NCBI RefSeq assembly: GCF_001625305.1
Contig: NW_017802380.1
Span: 4,903,396 to 4,967,395, forward strand
DNA from: Branchiostoma belcheri
Taxonomy: Eukaryota > Chordata > Leptocardii > Amphioxiformes > Branchiostomatidae
Length of the DNA: 64,000 nt
Direction of reading: 5' to 3'
Of the stretch, positions 12,901 through 27,900 are shown in pieces. The notes below the pieces were generated by a model that saw nothing but the letters and a program-made list of their open reading frames with translations, was not told where the DNA came from and did not search any database. Made by a program: the position numbers and the translations under genes. Position 1 is the first letter of the stretch; each line of letters starts with the position of its first letter.

Positions 12901-15900
12901 TGAACACCTCGCTGCCACAGTGATCAAATTTAATTTCGCAGCTTATCAAGGGAACGGTGGATGCACTTAAGCCGCATCCTGCAATTGGCTTGAGGAGTGA
13001 TCTGTCCAACCTGTCCTTTCTTCTGCCCGGTCCTGTGTCAGGGCTGACTACAGGGTATTGTAGGGAGGTAAATCAGGTGTGGTGTCGTAGATCAGCTCCC
13101 AGCAGGCAGGCCGGAGCAGGATAATCCGCAGATTCAGTGCCTGTGTAGTCGGGAGATTGCCACCCAAACAGTAAGCAAATCTCCCTCGCACGCTGATGAA
13201 CCCCCACCTGGGAGCAGTGCACGGCAGGAGGACATTACACATGCACGACGTGCCGGCCTGGGCGCGCCGAACCTGCCTGCCACGCTCCTGACAGCAGAGG
13301 TCAGGCTGGGGGGAGCTGGACACAGTCTGCCCAGGGCCAGACCATGTTGTTACAGCACCTGACAACACCGCTGTCCCAGGAAGCTGTGACATAATCTACT
13401 GTCAGTGTAGATCAGCCTGACAGACTCACCAGGAGAGCGATTGGGGCACGGACAGAACGGGTTGATTGGAACTGACGATTGCTAGGACCAACACCTGGTT
13501 CTCTAATTGATAGCATTTTTTTTACACTTGATATAAAGAAGATCAATTAGATGAGATGTATAATTTGATAAAAAATATATAGTCTTCACCTTTCTAAATG
13601 CAGAAACAATTCCAAAAAGCTCCAAACTGAAACGGCTACAAAATGATACAAAAAATGTTGAAGTTATATACAGACATGTATTCCAAAAAGTTGGTAACCT
13701 CTCTTCTTTTATAAAAGGTAACTCAAAAGCCTATCATGTTTTTTTTATTTGCTACCAGAAGTAGCACAGACAGCTTATTCCAGTAGTACAACTGTATTTG
13801 ACAGTGATATTTTAGTTGTTTTGTCTTGGATAAGACTTACTGTTGATAGGAATTACAGAATCAGATATGTAATGAAATCATACAATGTGTAATCCTTCAT
13901 TTCCTGTAACGATTTTTGCAAAGTAGCTTTATGTAAATGACTACAGATTGCAGGTATGATGAATGTTGGAGATCAACACAGTCTTCTGTTTGTTATTAAA
14001 AGTATTGATCGACTGGTACATCTGTACCCAAGCACACACGCACAGATAAGAAAATATCCCTACTAGATCTTGAGTAGACAATCTTTAATTCAGGGGTATC
14101 CTAACTTTAAATCCTGATATACACGTACCTTTGATTTTTAAGTCAGGTATCTTGAGTTTTGATTCAGGCACATATCCATTCCACAATCTTATGAGAAGCA
14201 AGTGTAGCTTCTTGGGGAGAATATTTTGGGAATATTTCATTCCCAAAGGCCAGCTTTACATCTCACTAATTAAGGACTCCAAGCAGAGAGTTTCAGTACT
14301 TCCTGTTGCTAACTGCTTCCTCTGAAATTCCCCAACATCTCTCTGAGCAGTTAAGACAGATTTTGCTGCTTAAAGGATTGTTGGTTGAGGATTTTATGCA
14401 AGTTAACTAATAACTTGATTTGCAAAGGAAGGGAAAAAAAGCTATCCTTGATTCAGTTTTTTATTATGAAGAATGTGAACATGAGATATATTTGAGTTTA
14501 TCAAGACTTGTAATGTACCTTTAACATTATGATTAATATTATGAGCAAGTTTTTATCATTTTAATTTTATCAAAAATTTTTTTAGATCTGTAAATTTCAA
14601 AAACACAAAACAAATGGTCTTCATCTGCATGTGCTCTCCAGGATTAGTCTCGGCCCCTCCCCCGACCTCAATCACCTATTCACACGTTGTCACCCTGCGG
14701 CCTGTCTCATGACAAGTGCCCTTTGGGGGAATAATACGGCCTCCCAGTTTTACGACAGAGAGAGAGAGAGAGAGAGCTGTCCCTGAATAATTGATGTGTT
14801 CCAGCTGGAAGCCAGGTGAAACACCTGTGGCAGCCGTAATGACAGGGTGTGCCCCTCTTCTGTCCCTTCCTGTTGTGAGAGGCTCAGCTTGAGGGTGATA
14901 ACCCCTGAGAGAAGCCGTCAGATTTCCGCCGAGATTTGACAGATATGAGTGGATGTTGGAACGGCAGGTGAAGCCAGGAGTCATCCATCATGAGGGAGTG
15001 GTCTCTCCAAATAAGGAGGATGGAGACACACGGTGCTCAAGTCCTCATGCATGTTAGCAGTCTTCCTGATTTGTTTTATCTATTGATTAATTGATTGATT
15101 TTTGAAAGAAATAAGAGCTGCATTACACATTTGAAATGATTTTATGCCAGTTAAGTACCAATGAAATTAGATACATTGTTGGCATCTTGATAGAATGAGA
15201 CACACCACCCAAGAAAGACTATTGGTACCAAAACCTGAACATTTTGGGGTTGATTCATATCCTGAATGGTAGATGTAACTGTTTTCTTTCAAATTAAAAA
15301 AAAAATGGAGCACCAAATCTAAGAACCATGAAATGTAAATGGTGTTGTCTTTAGAGTAAATGCAAGGTGAAGAAACTTGTTAGGTCTTGTATTCGCCCAA
15401 CATCGATAAATTACACTCAAATTGAGTCCAATGCTGTGCGGAAACAAACCATGAAGTTTGCAAGCCATAAAATCTGTTCCAGCTGAAATGACACACCTTG
15501 TTAAAGTTTCCCTCAAGGGTACATCCTGTGCCTCCTGCTGTTATCAGCCATGTGAGGTTTATTATGACACTCTCCAGAAATGATCAATAGTATCCAGGAG
15601 AAGGGTACAGGAAGTTAGTCATGTCCTCTTCCTGTCCTTGGTGCTGAACACACAATCAGCCAGGGTTGTTCAACCATAAGTCTCGTAAACTCAACTCAAA
15701 ATCATATCTTGTTTATTAGCTTTACACATTAGTCGTAGTCATGTCCTCAGGCAAATAATGAAATACTTGTTTGCCAATTAAAAAGTTTTGACAGAATGAT
15801 ATAGGACTTTTGCATAAAAGTACATGTCTGATGTATCTGTAATATAATTGACAATGTAGTAGACCAATTAGTACCATTTTAGAATTTGACTTCAAGTTTC

Positions 15901-18900
15901 ACTTCATTTTTTTACATTATCACTATTAAACCATGATAGATGGTACATTGTCACCAATTAATACAGAAGAAAATATACATTTTACATTCTTTACATAGAA
16001 AAATTAGAATATAGCAAAACTAGTACAAGGAGAATTTTGTTATTTTGGATTGACCCACTCAACTTTTCTTCCTTGTACACTTGCTTTCCTGTTCTTTTTT
16101 GTCATTGTCATTTTTGCTATAACAACCATTTTTTTTACTACTGTTATTTACAAAGAAAGGGTATAGATTTTTCCATTTAGAACATGAAACCTCGCCCAGC
16201 AGATACGAGAACATTTGGGGGAGACAGTGGAATAATATTGACAAGTGCTACACATTGGTACCCATCAAAATTGTACATGTAACCTTACAGGTACAAGATA
16301 CCAGAACACAAAAGTACCAGTACTAAATACTTCACACAAGTATTTAAATTGTTGTTTTGTTTCTAAAAATGTGTTATTCCTGTAACAATGATGAAAAATT
16401 TAGCTCTCGGAAAATATCAGCACCGTCTTTGATTGAAGATCCTCTCTGCATAAGATACCCGAAGATTAGGTAAACATTCTGTTAACTGCTTATTCAGGTT
16501 TGAAGACCACAGTTTCCTTTTTCAAATTGTCCTGGCACAGGTACAAGTCTGGGCCTGTACCTAAACCTCTGTACCTGTACCTGAAGTTAAGTTTAGGTCT
16601 GTAGCTCCAGTATTGACCCATTGATGATAGGCTACGGAGAAGGGAAACTTGGATTTCCTCAGGGAGGCTGTAGTGGAACAGGGTCCGGTTGATAGATGAT
16701 AAAAACATATTCCTAGGAGGGACATTCAAGTATTGAATTGTGGAGGCAGAATATTCTATGCATATTGATTTTCGCAGTGTTGTATACTGCCTGGCATTAT
16801 GTTCACACCCTCTAAAGGAGAGGTCCCAATAAATAGTGATAAAAACTCCTGCAGCCTCGGTAGATGGCCACAGATTGAGGAAAACGATTGTGTAATCTAT
16901 AAAAGTCCCTGAACTTGGCTGTTTTCCCTGTGCATTAATTGTGGAAACGGAAGTTTCAATTCTGTGGGGCATTTATATAGCTGTTTCGGTTTTCTTTTCA
17001 AATGATGAGAATGTTTGTAATGGAAATTAGTTAATCGAGAAGCAAATCTTACATGGGCTTCATAATATACAATAGTTTTTGTTGCCTACATAGTTGATAA
17101 AGTTTATGTTAAGGCAATACTTCATGCGTTAAGGCTTTAACTAATGTACAATTAAATGGCAGCATATGTTGACTTTCATATTTTAAATTGGTATCTTTTG
17201 AAGTAATTTCTGTATTCAGAAGCTTGATTAATATCATGTAACATGTATTTTCAATGTACATGTATGCAATGTGTAATCTTTACATGTATCTGATGTGCAT
17301 GTACCATAAGATAGTAGCTTAGCATACAGTGTGTGTGTATCATGAAATGTTACATTCAGTAGTGATGATGTGCCCAAGACAGGGCTTGAAATACTGTGTG
17401 GGGCATAAGTTGTGCACTGCATTTTTTAAATATCAGGTGAACAGATGAACTGATACTCTATGATATTTGTGTAGGGTTTTGAATGTAAAGGTACTGCATA
17501 TTCTTGACATTTAAGTGTAAGAAAAAATATCAAAACTTTTATACATGTATTAGTTGTTTAAGAATTTGAAGTTAGCTATAGAATTCCAGATTTAAGCTCC
17601 AGAGCTCTAAATACTTTTGTCCACATACCTGCACTAGTGCTGATAACATTGAAACTTACCTGCTCCAGATAAAGTTTACCTGGACCACTCAGAATTGAGG
17701 AAGTAGGGATGTAACCTGCATTAGTGCACCTATTCTCGATAAGGAATTTCAAGCCCTGGGCCAGGGGAAGGTCACGCACACATCCCAAGAGATTTGCAGT
17801 TCACAGAAGTCCTCAGAAATTAAGGAAAACTGGGGATTGAATCAATAGCTATTGAATCACAACATTCCAAATCAACTTATGCAACCTTGGGGGGTCGAAG
17901 CTCAAGGAAAATTGCCATTTTCATTCATGTACAGCCTTCAACCTCGCGTGTTATGTAACACAATCGTGTAGAATTTGGAGAGTCATTTTCCAAATTCCAT
18001 TAGAGCGATGTGTTTGAGAGTTCTCATTTTAACTTGTAACTGGGACATAAAACAAGAATGTTTCACATGTGGTTCATGTCCAGAATGGATCTCTTTATTT
18101 TCTCCTTTTCAAAAAAGAAAGAAAATATATGAAGTGGCAAATTGGAGAACCAAGAAGTAAGATTGGTTTGGCCTTGGTTTTGATAAGCCTGCCGGCTTCA
18201 TTGCTTTCCTAACAATATCTGAGAACCAACAAATCAAATTGATGTGGCCTGATAAACCAGGGAAAAGACAGTTTCACATTTATCAACAGTTATCATGCCG
18301 TACCAACTGAAGCCTTTTCAGCACCACAGACATGGTATACACATGGGCGATGTCCTTGGTGCTGAAAGTTGCTAAATCAGTGTTATTGCAGCCAAAACAG
18401 TGTATAGTACCAGAATGCACTGATCTCTTGAAATTTGAAACAATAGCAAATTCCAGAGCTCAGTTAGCATCATTGTTAATTATCTCTTGAACTACAGTAG
18501 CAGACCAGGTGAAAGAAAGTTCATCCAGATATTTTCTTTAGGCATTGATGTAAGGCTGACTGCCTGTCCTTTGAAAAGTGGTAGATGGCCATACACTGTT
18601 GGTTGAAGAATTATGCAGTACTTTCTGCCTACATTACCTATTTTTAGTTTGAAGCCTTGAACTTTACCTGCTGTTATTCAGGTATAAGTTAAATGATGAA
18701 TAGTTTACTGAACACAATTCACAATGTGAAGGCAGTTGGGGACCATGACAAAACCCCGGAAAAACATTTCTTAAATTTCATATTGTTAGAATTATACACG
18801 CTAAAAAGAAAGGATTTAATTAAGATATATTCACATAAAGCACAGACTTTTCTTTACATGGTTTGTAAGGATTGTTTTGTGAAACTGTGGTTGCTCACTG

Positions 18901-21900
18901 CTACAAGTCAGAACATGCCTCTTGACTGATACTTAATGGAAACAAAACAGAGAGCCATGAAAAATGTTAATTTAAAAAATGGACAAAAATATTAAAAAGG
19001 ACATTATAAAAACCCCTTCCGATGATCATAATTTGATTGAATTGCAGATGCTAAAAAGAAATGTATTTTAAATTATTGCTTTTGTTTTAAGCTAACATTT
19101 CTTTTGATATTAAGAGTGATATAAGTCCATGTAGTTACTGTTCGGAGTCAGATGGCTGACTTGAGCCCTTTCCACAGTTTTTATTATCAGTGCCACCCGA
19201 CCAGCGAAGGGGCCAGAAACCCCGGCAGGTATAATCCATGTGTTCCGTGTGCAATCCTGAGGAATGCATTCTTCCTACAGGAAAACTGGGAATACAAAAA
19301 TCAATACGGAACAATGGAGGCTTGGGTGCTCTGTTGATGAATTCCGCTTGAATGGTGCTCTTGTTGCCGTTTGGGGGCCGCGGGGGTTGCTTCAGTGTTG
19401 ACCCCGGACCTCAGAGTCCACAGGTTGTAAATAATCGCACAGGGCAACAACACCGTTCTATTTACCAAACCCTCCAGCGACAAATTAAGACAAGTCGTTC
19501 TGTCCCTACTGCTGGACTTGCCAGGAATCTTTCCCCTCTCTTCCACCGCTGAAAATTAAGTATCATGCAATTAATGCCGCCGCCCCTCTGTATTTTGTCC
19601 AGTCGATAATACATTATTGATGGTGTATTCTTGTGGGGTTCTAAACAGTGATCTATCCTGCGGCCGTAACCCAACCAGAATTGGTGGATAGTTGTGGTTA
19701 ATGAAATTAAGTGCCCGCCGTTATGTATGGGACCTGGCTCCCCGGCAGCTTGTTTCTGGCTTCTCCCTGCTGCATATTCCCCGTCCCCTGACTGTGCCAC
19801 AAGAACCTACGGCTGTGATCTTGATATTCAAATAACCCTGGGAGAGGATTCCCAAAATTGATTGTGCATAAGTAAGCACCTGAATAACCAGGGAAAAGGC
19901 GGAGGGCAGGGAACGCATGGAGCCCTTTCATTGGTGCTAATAAAATGATTGATTATCATCCGGGTTGATTGGTTTCCATTTCATTTCAGAGGTGTTGCGT
20001 TCTGCTTGAGCGAGCCATAATTCCGACAGGGCAGGCCACACCTGCTCTCCTACCTGCTCCCTCTCGCAGGCGGCAGTGGCGACGTCTACCTGTGCCTCAC
20101 CCCGGGGGCCCTGCAGCGTGGGGGGGTTTCCCCTTAACACACTGCACATAGGACGTGTGGCCATGCACATGTACGTGTACACAAACACACCCAAATGTAC
20201 ATAAACATGTACAACCCACGTCTGCGTGAACGTTCTTACACACACGTACACCTTAGCCCCGGGTGTGAGCTGAATGCGTCACTTATTGGGCGACTTGCGT
20301 GCTGTGAGGGAATGTTCGAATTCTGCTGTTTTGTTTGATACAGTCGATCGGTTGAATAATTGATGCGGTAATAGCGGCAGTTAAAGTAGTCGGCGTTATC
20401 AATGTGTTTGGGCGTTTCCTGCCTCTTGAACTTTACACGGAAATCTCAAACTTGGAATCATATCATATGGAGCTCCTTATGCACAATATTTTTCAGGCAT
20501 AATCCAAGTACAATGTGTTGAATGAAAAATTGTATGTATGGTCCTGAACCAAATATATTGCCCTCCACAGCTGTCAATCGCCACAAGCTGGCCAATGAGA
20601 GGGCTCTCTTTTCATTTTGACAAGTGTGTCGTACAATTTCGTGCATGATCTGGGTCTCAACGATTATTCAAATCAGGTGGAAGTGGTTCCACGTGTATGT
20701 CATCCCAAGTGGGGAATAATGGGATTTGTCAGCATTAAGTGCAGCGTAGTACGCCCTGCTCACTGAACTAGCGCTCTGATTGTTCACAACTCCCAGTAGG
20801 GCCGTGTGCCTAAAACATTTTCAGGTGCAAGTATTTGTAAAGTAGTTAAGGTACAGGGCCGGAAATTGCCGTCTTTTTATTACATTTAATCTTCTTTCCT
20901 AACCATTTTGATCTTTTTCCTAATTTTCAAGTGCTAAATTGTCAAAACTGTCATCTTTGAGACAGAATTTACACATCTTCAATTAAGTTAGTTTTGGAAA
21001 AATGGTACATGTATCTACCGGTATTTTTGTTCAGGCAAAGTTACACCAGAATTTTTATCCCTGCCAAACTTGCTAACATCTAGCTCTGCCAACAAGAATT
21101 ATTCTGGTCTATAAACAAGTTACTTTTGTACCTCTGAGCCTGGTCCCCCTGTGCTGTTGGTGGCGTCTAATTTTGCCCTTATTACCGATAGACAAGACAG
21201 ACGCCATAAGACTCAATCCTGTCTGGATTGTCCCATCCCAGGATGGCTACTGAGCTTGTAAAATGATGAATTTGTTAATTGTGTTGTCTAAGAGTGGGAT
21301 TTATATGGTGGTGCCTATGATAAAAGAATCAAGGGGTTCTAACGAGGATGAAACTGAGAGGACTGTCTGATGAACTGCTGGGGAGCCATGAAGAGCGCGG
21401 GCGGGGTCGGATCAATAGATACTGCCTGCCTGCAGGCCGGGAGACAAGCCCCTGCGGTGTTGTCTTCTTCCCAAGTATTGAACACACTGATCTCATCTTA
21501 AATAGCAGAACTGCCCACTGTAATTGTCTTTGTTATGAGTATGAAGGGGAAAGAGACTGTTTTCTTCCTTTTTTATTGTTTTTTTTTACAGTAAATGTTT
21601 TTCTCAGAGAGAGTCTCTAGCTTATGTTGATGATGTCTTAACAGTATGAATGATAGACTGTTAATTCATACTGTTAATAAGTACACATTGTACTAATGCC
21701 TTACAAGCATTGTGGAACAAAATCTATATGTATTGTCTGTTTTCTTTCCATTGTCCAAAGCTCATGTAAGTCTAAGTGCAAGCTTGCTATCCACTTGGGG
21801 CGTCTATCCCTTAGGTGAACATTGGGAAGTGTGCATACACAGGCTGCAATCGATGGCGCTCCATTTAGGAAATTGGTCAGTATGCTTCCTGAAATATTGG

Positions 21901-24900
21901 AGCAGGGTGGCGTGGCCCGGTGGCTAGCAATTCAGCTTGCTGGCCACAAGGTTAGGGGTTCAAATCCCAGTCAAACAGTCAGTGGTGTCAGCCCTGATTT
22001 GTACGTCACTTCTACTGCCCCATGTGTAAGGTATAGGGAATCTAAAAACTTCATAGAAACTCTGAGAGCTAAGGCTGCTGGCAGGAGAGGACTCACAGTG
22101 GACAAAATGGAAGAAGAAGACCAATTACAGCCAGAGGTTGCTTCAACAACTATGCTGAGCTGTAGAACACAGGGTATCATCATCAAGTTAGGTGGTCGCA
22201 CTGAAAATAAACTGAAAATGAACTTGACTGAAACTTGGAATGTTTTTATTTGTGTAGGTCAGCGGCCCCCCACAATGGCTTCACCATCGTGAACAGGTTG
22301 AGCATGAACAACCTGACAGAGCCCATCACCAAAGACCTGGAGTTCCAGCTGCAGGATCCCTTCCTGCTCTACAGAAATGCACAACGTACGTATGACAGGG
22401 CTGTACAGCTAAAGTCGTAACTTGTAATTATAAATCATGTCTGCTTCATGGGGCTTAATGGTTAGAGTGTTTTCCCAAGAATCAAGAGGTTCTGCGTTCA
22501 AACTTGTGAAAATGGTCAAGTATCTAATAAGTTGTAGCCCCAATTACATGTAGGGTACATAATATATATATACAATGTTATAAGGTGGTCATCCAGGTAA
22601 ACAATATTTAAACAAAAATCAAACTCTACTGCTGGATAAATAACAGAGATAACTCCCAGACATTTCGAGTGACATCAATCACTCTTCTTCAGCATCACTA
22701 AATGAACAGTTAATTTAGTGACACCGAAGAAGAGTGACAGATGTCACTCGAAATGTATGTAAGTTATCTTCGTTATTCATCCAGCACTAGAGTTTGATTT
22801 TTCTTTGAATCATGTGGAGGTCCTGTCTTTGAGGAGATGAAACCTTACAGTTTTGGTTTTACATACTGTGCTTGGAGCCCTCATCCTTACGAGGAAGATA
22901 TATTCTAAGATGCACAGCAAGTACTGACCAATGGAGGCTACAGTGAGGCATACCTATGGTACCTAATCCTTATTGTCATGAAAATTTGGTATCTTGTTTG
23001 GTAGATATTATTTGGTAACTTTAGTTTTGTAGCCTTATATTCAGAGAATCAGTAACATCATGAAGATATAGGACACTCAAGACACAGTACATTGAGCAAG
23101 GAGGTCAACTCACTTAGTGGCTCAGCGCCTACATGTTTTATTCTATTCAGCGGCCACTCTTAGTAAATAGAATTTGTTCTACATGCCTGATGTGAAGTGT
23201 GGAACACTATTTCATAACAGATATGAACACAATTTTCAAAGCCACAACATCTAGTTTGGAAGTATCAAGTTGTGTATTTACATTTTGTACAAGACAGATT
23301 AAACATAGAATGCCCTGCCCTGTACCAATACTATGACTGTGGACTATGGTATCATCTGGTTATGACTAAGACAAGTTGTAATCATTGCCAAACTGGGTCA
23401 GGCTTTTCATCCCGGAATTGCCGGGCGGGAGAAACGAGCAGCAGGAGAGATGAACTGGTGAATTGACAAATGAGTTATGCCCGGGCCGGACCCTGTCAAT
23501 ACAATTTGCCATCGTGTATCGATCTGCAACTACGACTTTGTGGTCCGCCATGTAATATATGATCATGAAATCATTAATATGATTAAACGCTGGGTGATAT
23601 AATGTCTTGACAATACCGATCTTCCGCCTTCTTCTAATTTCCTTGAAATTCGTTTATCAGATTAAATTTGGTCAATATCAATTCCACCGTCCATGCTTCT
23701 TCTCCATGTAGATTCACCAGATCAAAGGCAATATTTTCATGACTATCACTTCTAGTATTGTGGAAGTGGAATTATCAGCATGTCTATCTTAAGATACTTG
23801 TAGTACACATAGTTTGTGTGAGTTGAATTCAGTAAGTGTAAAGCATTAGGGTTTAAGAACGGATGCTGCACTGAGTGATGATGATGTTGTGTGGGGTATA
23901 ACTGACTTAGGTATCAATCCTGAAGTCAAGTACCCCGTACAAGGCCATGTGTAGGAATATAGATGTGGTACAGGATTTAATTAGGGATCTATGGATGGAA
24001 AGTGTCCAGACTCTTGCAGATACTAAGCATGTTGGTACAGTCAAAGTAGGACTGCATGGCGATGAATGAATTTGTCAGTGACTAACACATGAAATGTAAA
24101 TATGCAGTATTACGATCTTCCCCAATTTCATGTGCCCACATGTGCCTACGCACACACGTAACTTTTCTCCCCAAATACATTTACAGGTCGGTTATGAATG
24201 AATGTAACTTGGTTACATAAGAGCGAGGAGAATTGCTTCCACTGGCTTGGACCCTCTCCAGGGGCCAGCCATCCTGTTGACGTCATTTCATTCAGGGTTT
24301 TGTACGATCAAATCAAGTCGTAGTGAATTCTGCGGGACCCGGCTTACTTGGTATTGATTCTACCAGAGATAGATTGGTCCTAACATGCTCCCCCGTCTGG
24401 GCCATTTGCTACCCCAGTCTGTATTCTGCAGTTCTGATTGATAAATCGAATACAGATATGTTTTTACATATTAGAATGTTTGGTCTTTTAAAATCCAGTT
24501 GGGCACAATGCAGAAATTCTGTTGTTGAAAAGTGAGACACTCACAGGTACATGTAGAAGATTGTACTGGTGTTTGTTTTTCACTATTTATTCATTCTTGC
24601 AACTGTGATATACATTACAGTCTGTATATTAGTACATTTGAGGTAGATGTGGAATCGTCTTATCTGTTTGTTTTATCAAGCGAGGATTTAAAAAAAAAAG
24701 CATGTTTTCAATGTGGAGGTGTTAGCCAGCCAAATTCACTTGCCCAGCCATATTTTTTATTTTTTGTACTACAGAAGTTAATATGTTAGTCACCTCAGGG
24801 TACAATGGTATTGTTTTTTATTGGGGGGGGGAAGGGTGCAACTTGCCAAGTGTGTGTGTGTGCATGGCTGTGCAATGGTGTGTGTTTGTGTGCCAGTGTG

Positions 24901-27900
24901 TGTTTTTGCACCTATGCTACATTGATTCTTTTTCAAAATGAAATATATCAAAATGTACACTTTCCAAGGGTATGACGTTGCTTTCCTGAAAACAGAGTGG
25001 GAAAATATGCAGTGACGCCCTTTTGCTTTTACTTTTTTGTCTGGTGCTGGCTACAGTATACCAAAAGTTTTTTTAAAACCATCAAATGTATTACTTATTA
25101 GTCATCTATCTCCATGTCAAAAGAAGCCCAAAAGTACCATTTTGCTAATAATAGAGACAGAAATATTGAGAAAGAAAAAGTGAAACTTACGGTCCATGGT
25201 GGGTGTCATGGAGGAGCTGTCTTTGCTCTTAGTCGAGCCGGTTGGTGTCGGCGTCTGACGTCTGGACCGGATACGCACCCTACTTCTAGAAGGCATTTTT
25301 CCTCCCAAATTAACCCTTGAGAAACTTGAAACCCGTTGACCTTGTAGTCAAACTGTTGCCCTCACTGTAAATTCTGCCATTTCTTACAACTGACAAGACC
25401 CAAGCACTTACTCTTGTTTACGTTACACTGTACTTGAGTAGACCAAATAAGGACAATGAAGTAAACTAAGTTGGTGCTATCAGCCTGGAATGCGTGCATG
25501 TTGTGTGGCTGTTTGACTAGATTTTTTCACAGGCTGATAAGATAAAAACACTTCCAGTCAAAGCTCTGAATGTTTTTATGAGCAATCTTTGAGTCCTTGA
25601 CATTAAGTAAAGCTTAAATAGTGTACACATACTCATAATTATTTGTTATGCACACCTGCTGATTCAATACAGATCAGGCTCCAGATACAGTCTCAGAAGT
25701 GCTAAAGAGAAAAGATTTTTCCTACAAGTCGATGATTACATGTTGAACTTAAACGTGATAAACATTCTGTTTTTCTGAAAGGAAATGGGTTTTCCTGTTG
25801 ACTGTTATGTTATGTTACATTGTATATTAGTTTCCTTCCTGTGTATGCAGAAGAAAGTAATAATGTTTTGTCAAAGCCATAACACTTCATGGTTCCAACT
25901 TAGTGTGGCCTTTGCCATTTCCTGGATATGCCTTTCTTTAAGGTCAATATCCCTGTATACATGTAGGTATGTGACATTACACTAGGTATCATCCTACCAT
26001 GAATGCTAACAAACTGTGACATGACTTACAAAGTTAGCTAAACTAAACAGAATTGCACCCAGGCTTGTGAAAGATACCATGGTCATCACAGTACAGCAAT
26101 GCAGGTGGTACTTGAGTTATGCAAGGTCCCAAAAGTACAGCCTACTTCCCTGTCTTTACAGACCAAATCTATGGCATCTGGTTCTATGACAAGGATGAGT
26201 GTGCCAGAGTTGGCCAGCACATGAACAGGTAAGACAGTAGTTTATTATGCAAGTCCTCTTTGTAATGACATCTTATAAACATTTTTCTACCCCTAGAGCT
26301 AACTGATGTATACAGTCTTTAATTTAAAAGCTTCCTGTAATGAATCAGAATGGGATGCCATTTCCTCAGTACAGCTAAAGAAGACAGACTTCATTTTGTC
26401 ACATGTTCAGCCCCATGCAGTTTGCAGATAGTCATGTCAATTTGATTTTTTGGTCTTCTGATTGAAAGATATTAATTTCTACACTCGAAAATCAACAAGA
26501 AAGTCTAAGGGGAATTGAAAGTCTGTACCTCCAAGTTGGAACAAAACAAACTAGTTGATGCTGCCTGAAAACTTTTTTCCAAGTTGAAGATTGATAACTT
26601 TTCACCATGAAGCCAGTTTTGTAGGATAGTATAACCCAGATCAAGTCATGATGCTGAAGTTTTTGACTGATGCCCCGCTCCTGATGTTCCCAGCCTGACC
26701 CAGTGGGCTGCGAGCAGTGCCACCAGCGAACACTCGCCGCGCCGGCAGCGCAGAGCGTCCCTGGACGGAGCCACTCCCGTGGAAGGGTCAGCGACAGTCG
26801 CTGCCGGCAAGAGGGAGGTGGACATACTGCAGATGCTGTCTAAAGCACAGGATGAGTATGATAAGGTACCCAACAAGAATTCTTAATTATGATGTTGGCA
26901 ATTTGTATTGATATTAATAGTTTTCATTTGAAAAAGTGTCTTCATATTGGGTGTTGTTGAATGTAAGGGTACTGGTAATGATTTTTAAAACTTTAATTTA
27001 GTTTTAGCTTGTAACTTGAGATTACTGTATGTTTTGCTTCAAAAGTTAGGACTGTTGAATGTAAGGTTTCATGTGTTGGTTGTCTGACTTCTATTAAAGT
27101 ATGACACTGGACATGATTGTTGCAGCAACCAGACAGTACAGATGCTGGCACTACAGAAAAAAGAGTGGACATTTTACAGTTGCTGTCCAAAGCACAAGGT
27201 GATTACCACAAGGTATGTATATAAGTTTATCATTGAAATAAAGCTCTTGAACAATTAAGTTTGTCAACACCTGGACTGAAGGACTTTTCTGTTTTTTGGC
27301 ACATCTTGTGAAGAAAGGAAGATTTTTCCACGTCATTTGGCATTATTCTGAATGGTTCTTTTTCTCCATAGTCAAAACAGACAAGTGGAGCAGAGCCAAA
27401 ACCTATGATTGACAACTTGACATCAAGAGCAGAGGGTGGAACAGGCGGCCTCGTCAGACCTGTAGCTCTCAAACCTGAACCTGCAGCCAGTCAAGCACAG
27501 GTATGGTGGATCAAAAGAGCCACCTAGTGGTTAGGATAGGAAGTGCAGCAGTAAGTAGGCAGCAAAGGTGCTATAAATGATTACAAAGAAATCTATACTA
27601 CATTGTTTCTGCCCCACCCTCTTCACAGCCCAGACCTATAAATGGGTATACACTTACAGACATTTCATACAGCTTCAAATGAGCTACCAACCTGGTGAAG
27701 CTACTCACAGAGAGGCCCTGACATTGTTTCTACCCCTCCCATTCCAGCCTTCCAAGAAAACTGTAAACCTGCATGGCTGTATAACTAGCTTGTTGACCAG
27801 TACCCTGTGCAGGTGTCAGAACACTACCCAGCAGCTGTGACAGGGCAGCAGCCACTTCATGAAGCCCTGACTTTATTTCTTCCTCTCCCCTCCAGGTCCC

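Larger units (their letters stand above)
22386..26161 (+). other. DCP1 intron 3
   Basis: Holds a SINE remnant, a ~200 bp fold-back element and a possible first exon of a minus-strand gene (25191-25296), each listed separately. A TG-rich run lies near 24860-24905. Nothing else recognised. Confidence 0.5.

Noticed and set aside
21913-21967. Possible tRNA gene
   Set aside because: A and B boxes are present, but there is no acceptor or anticodon stem pairing that I can see; a SINE head fits better.
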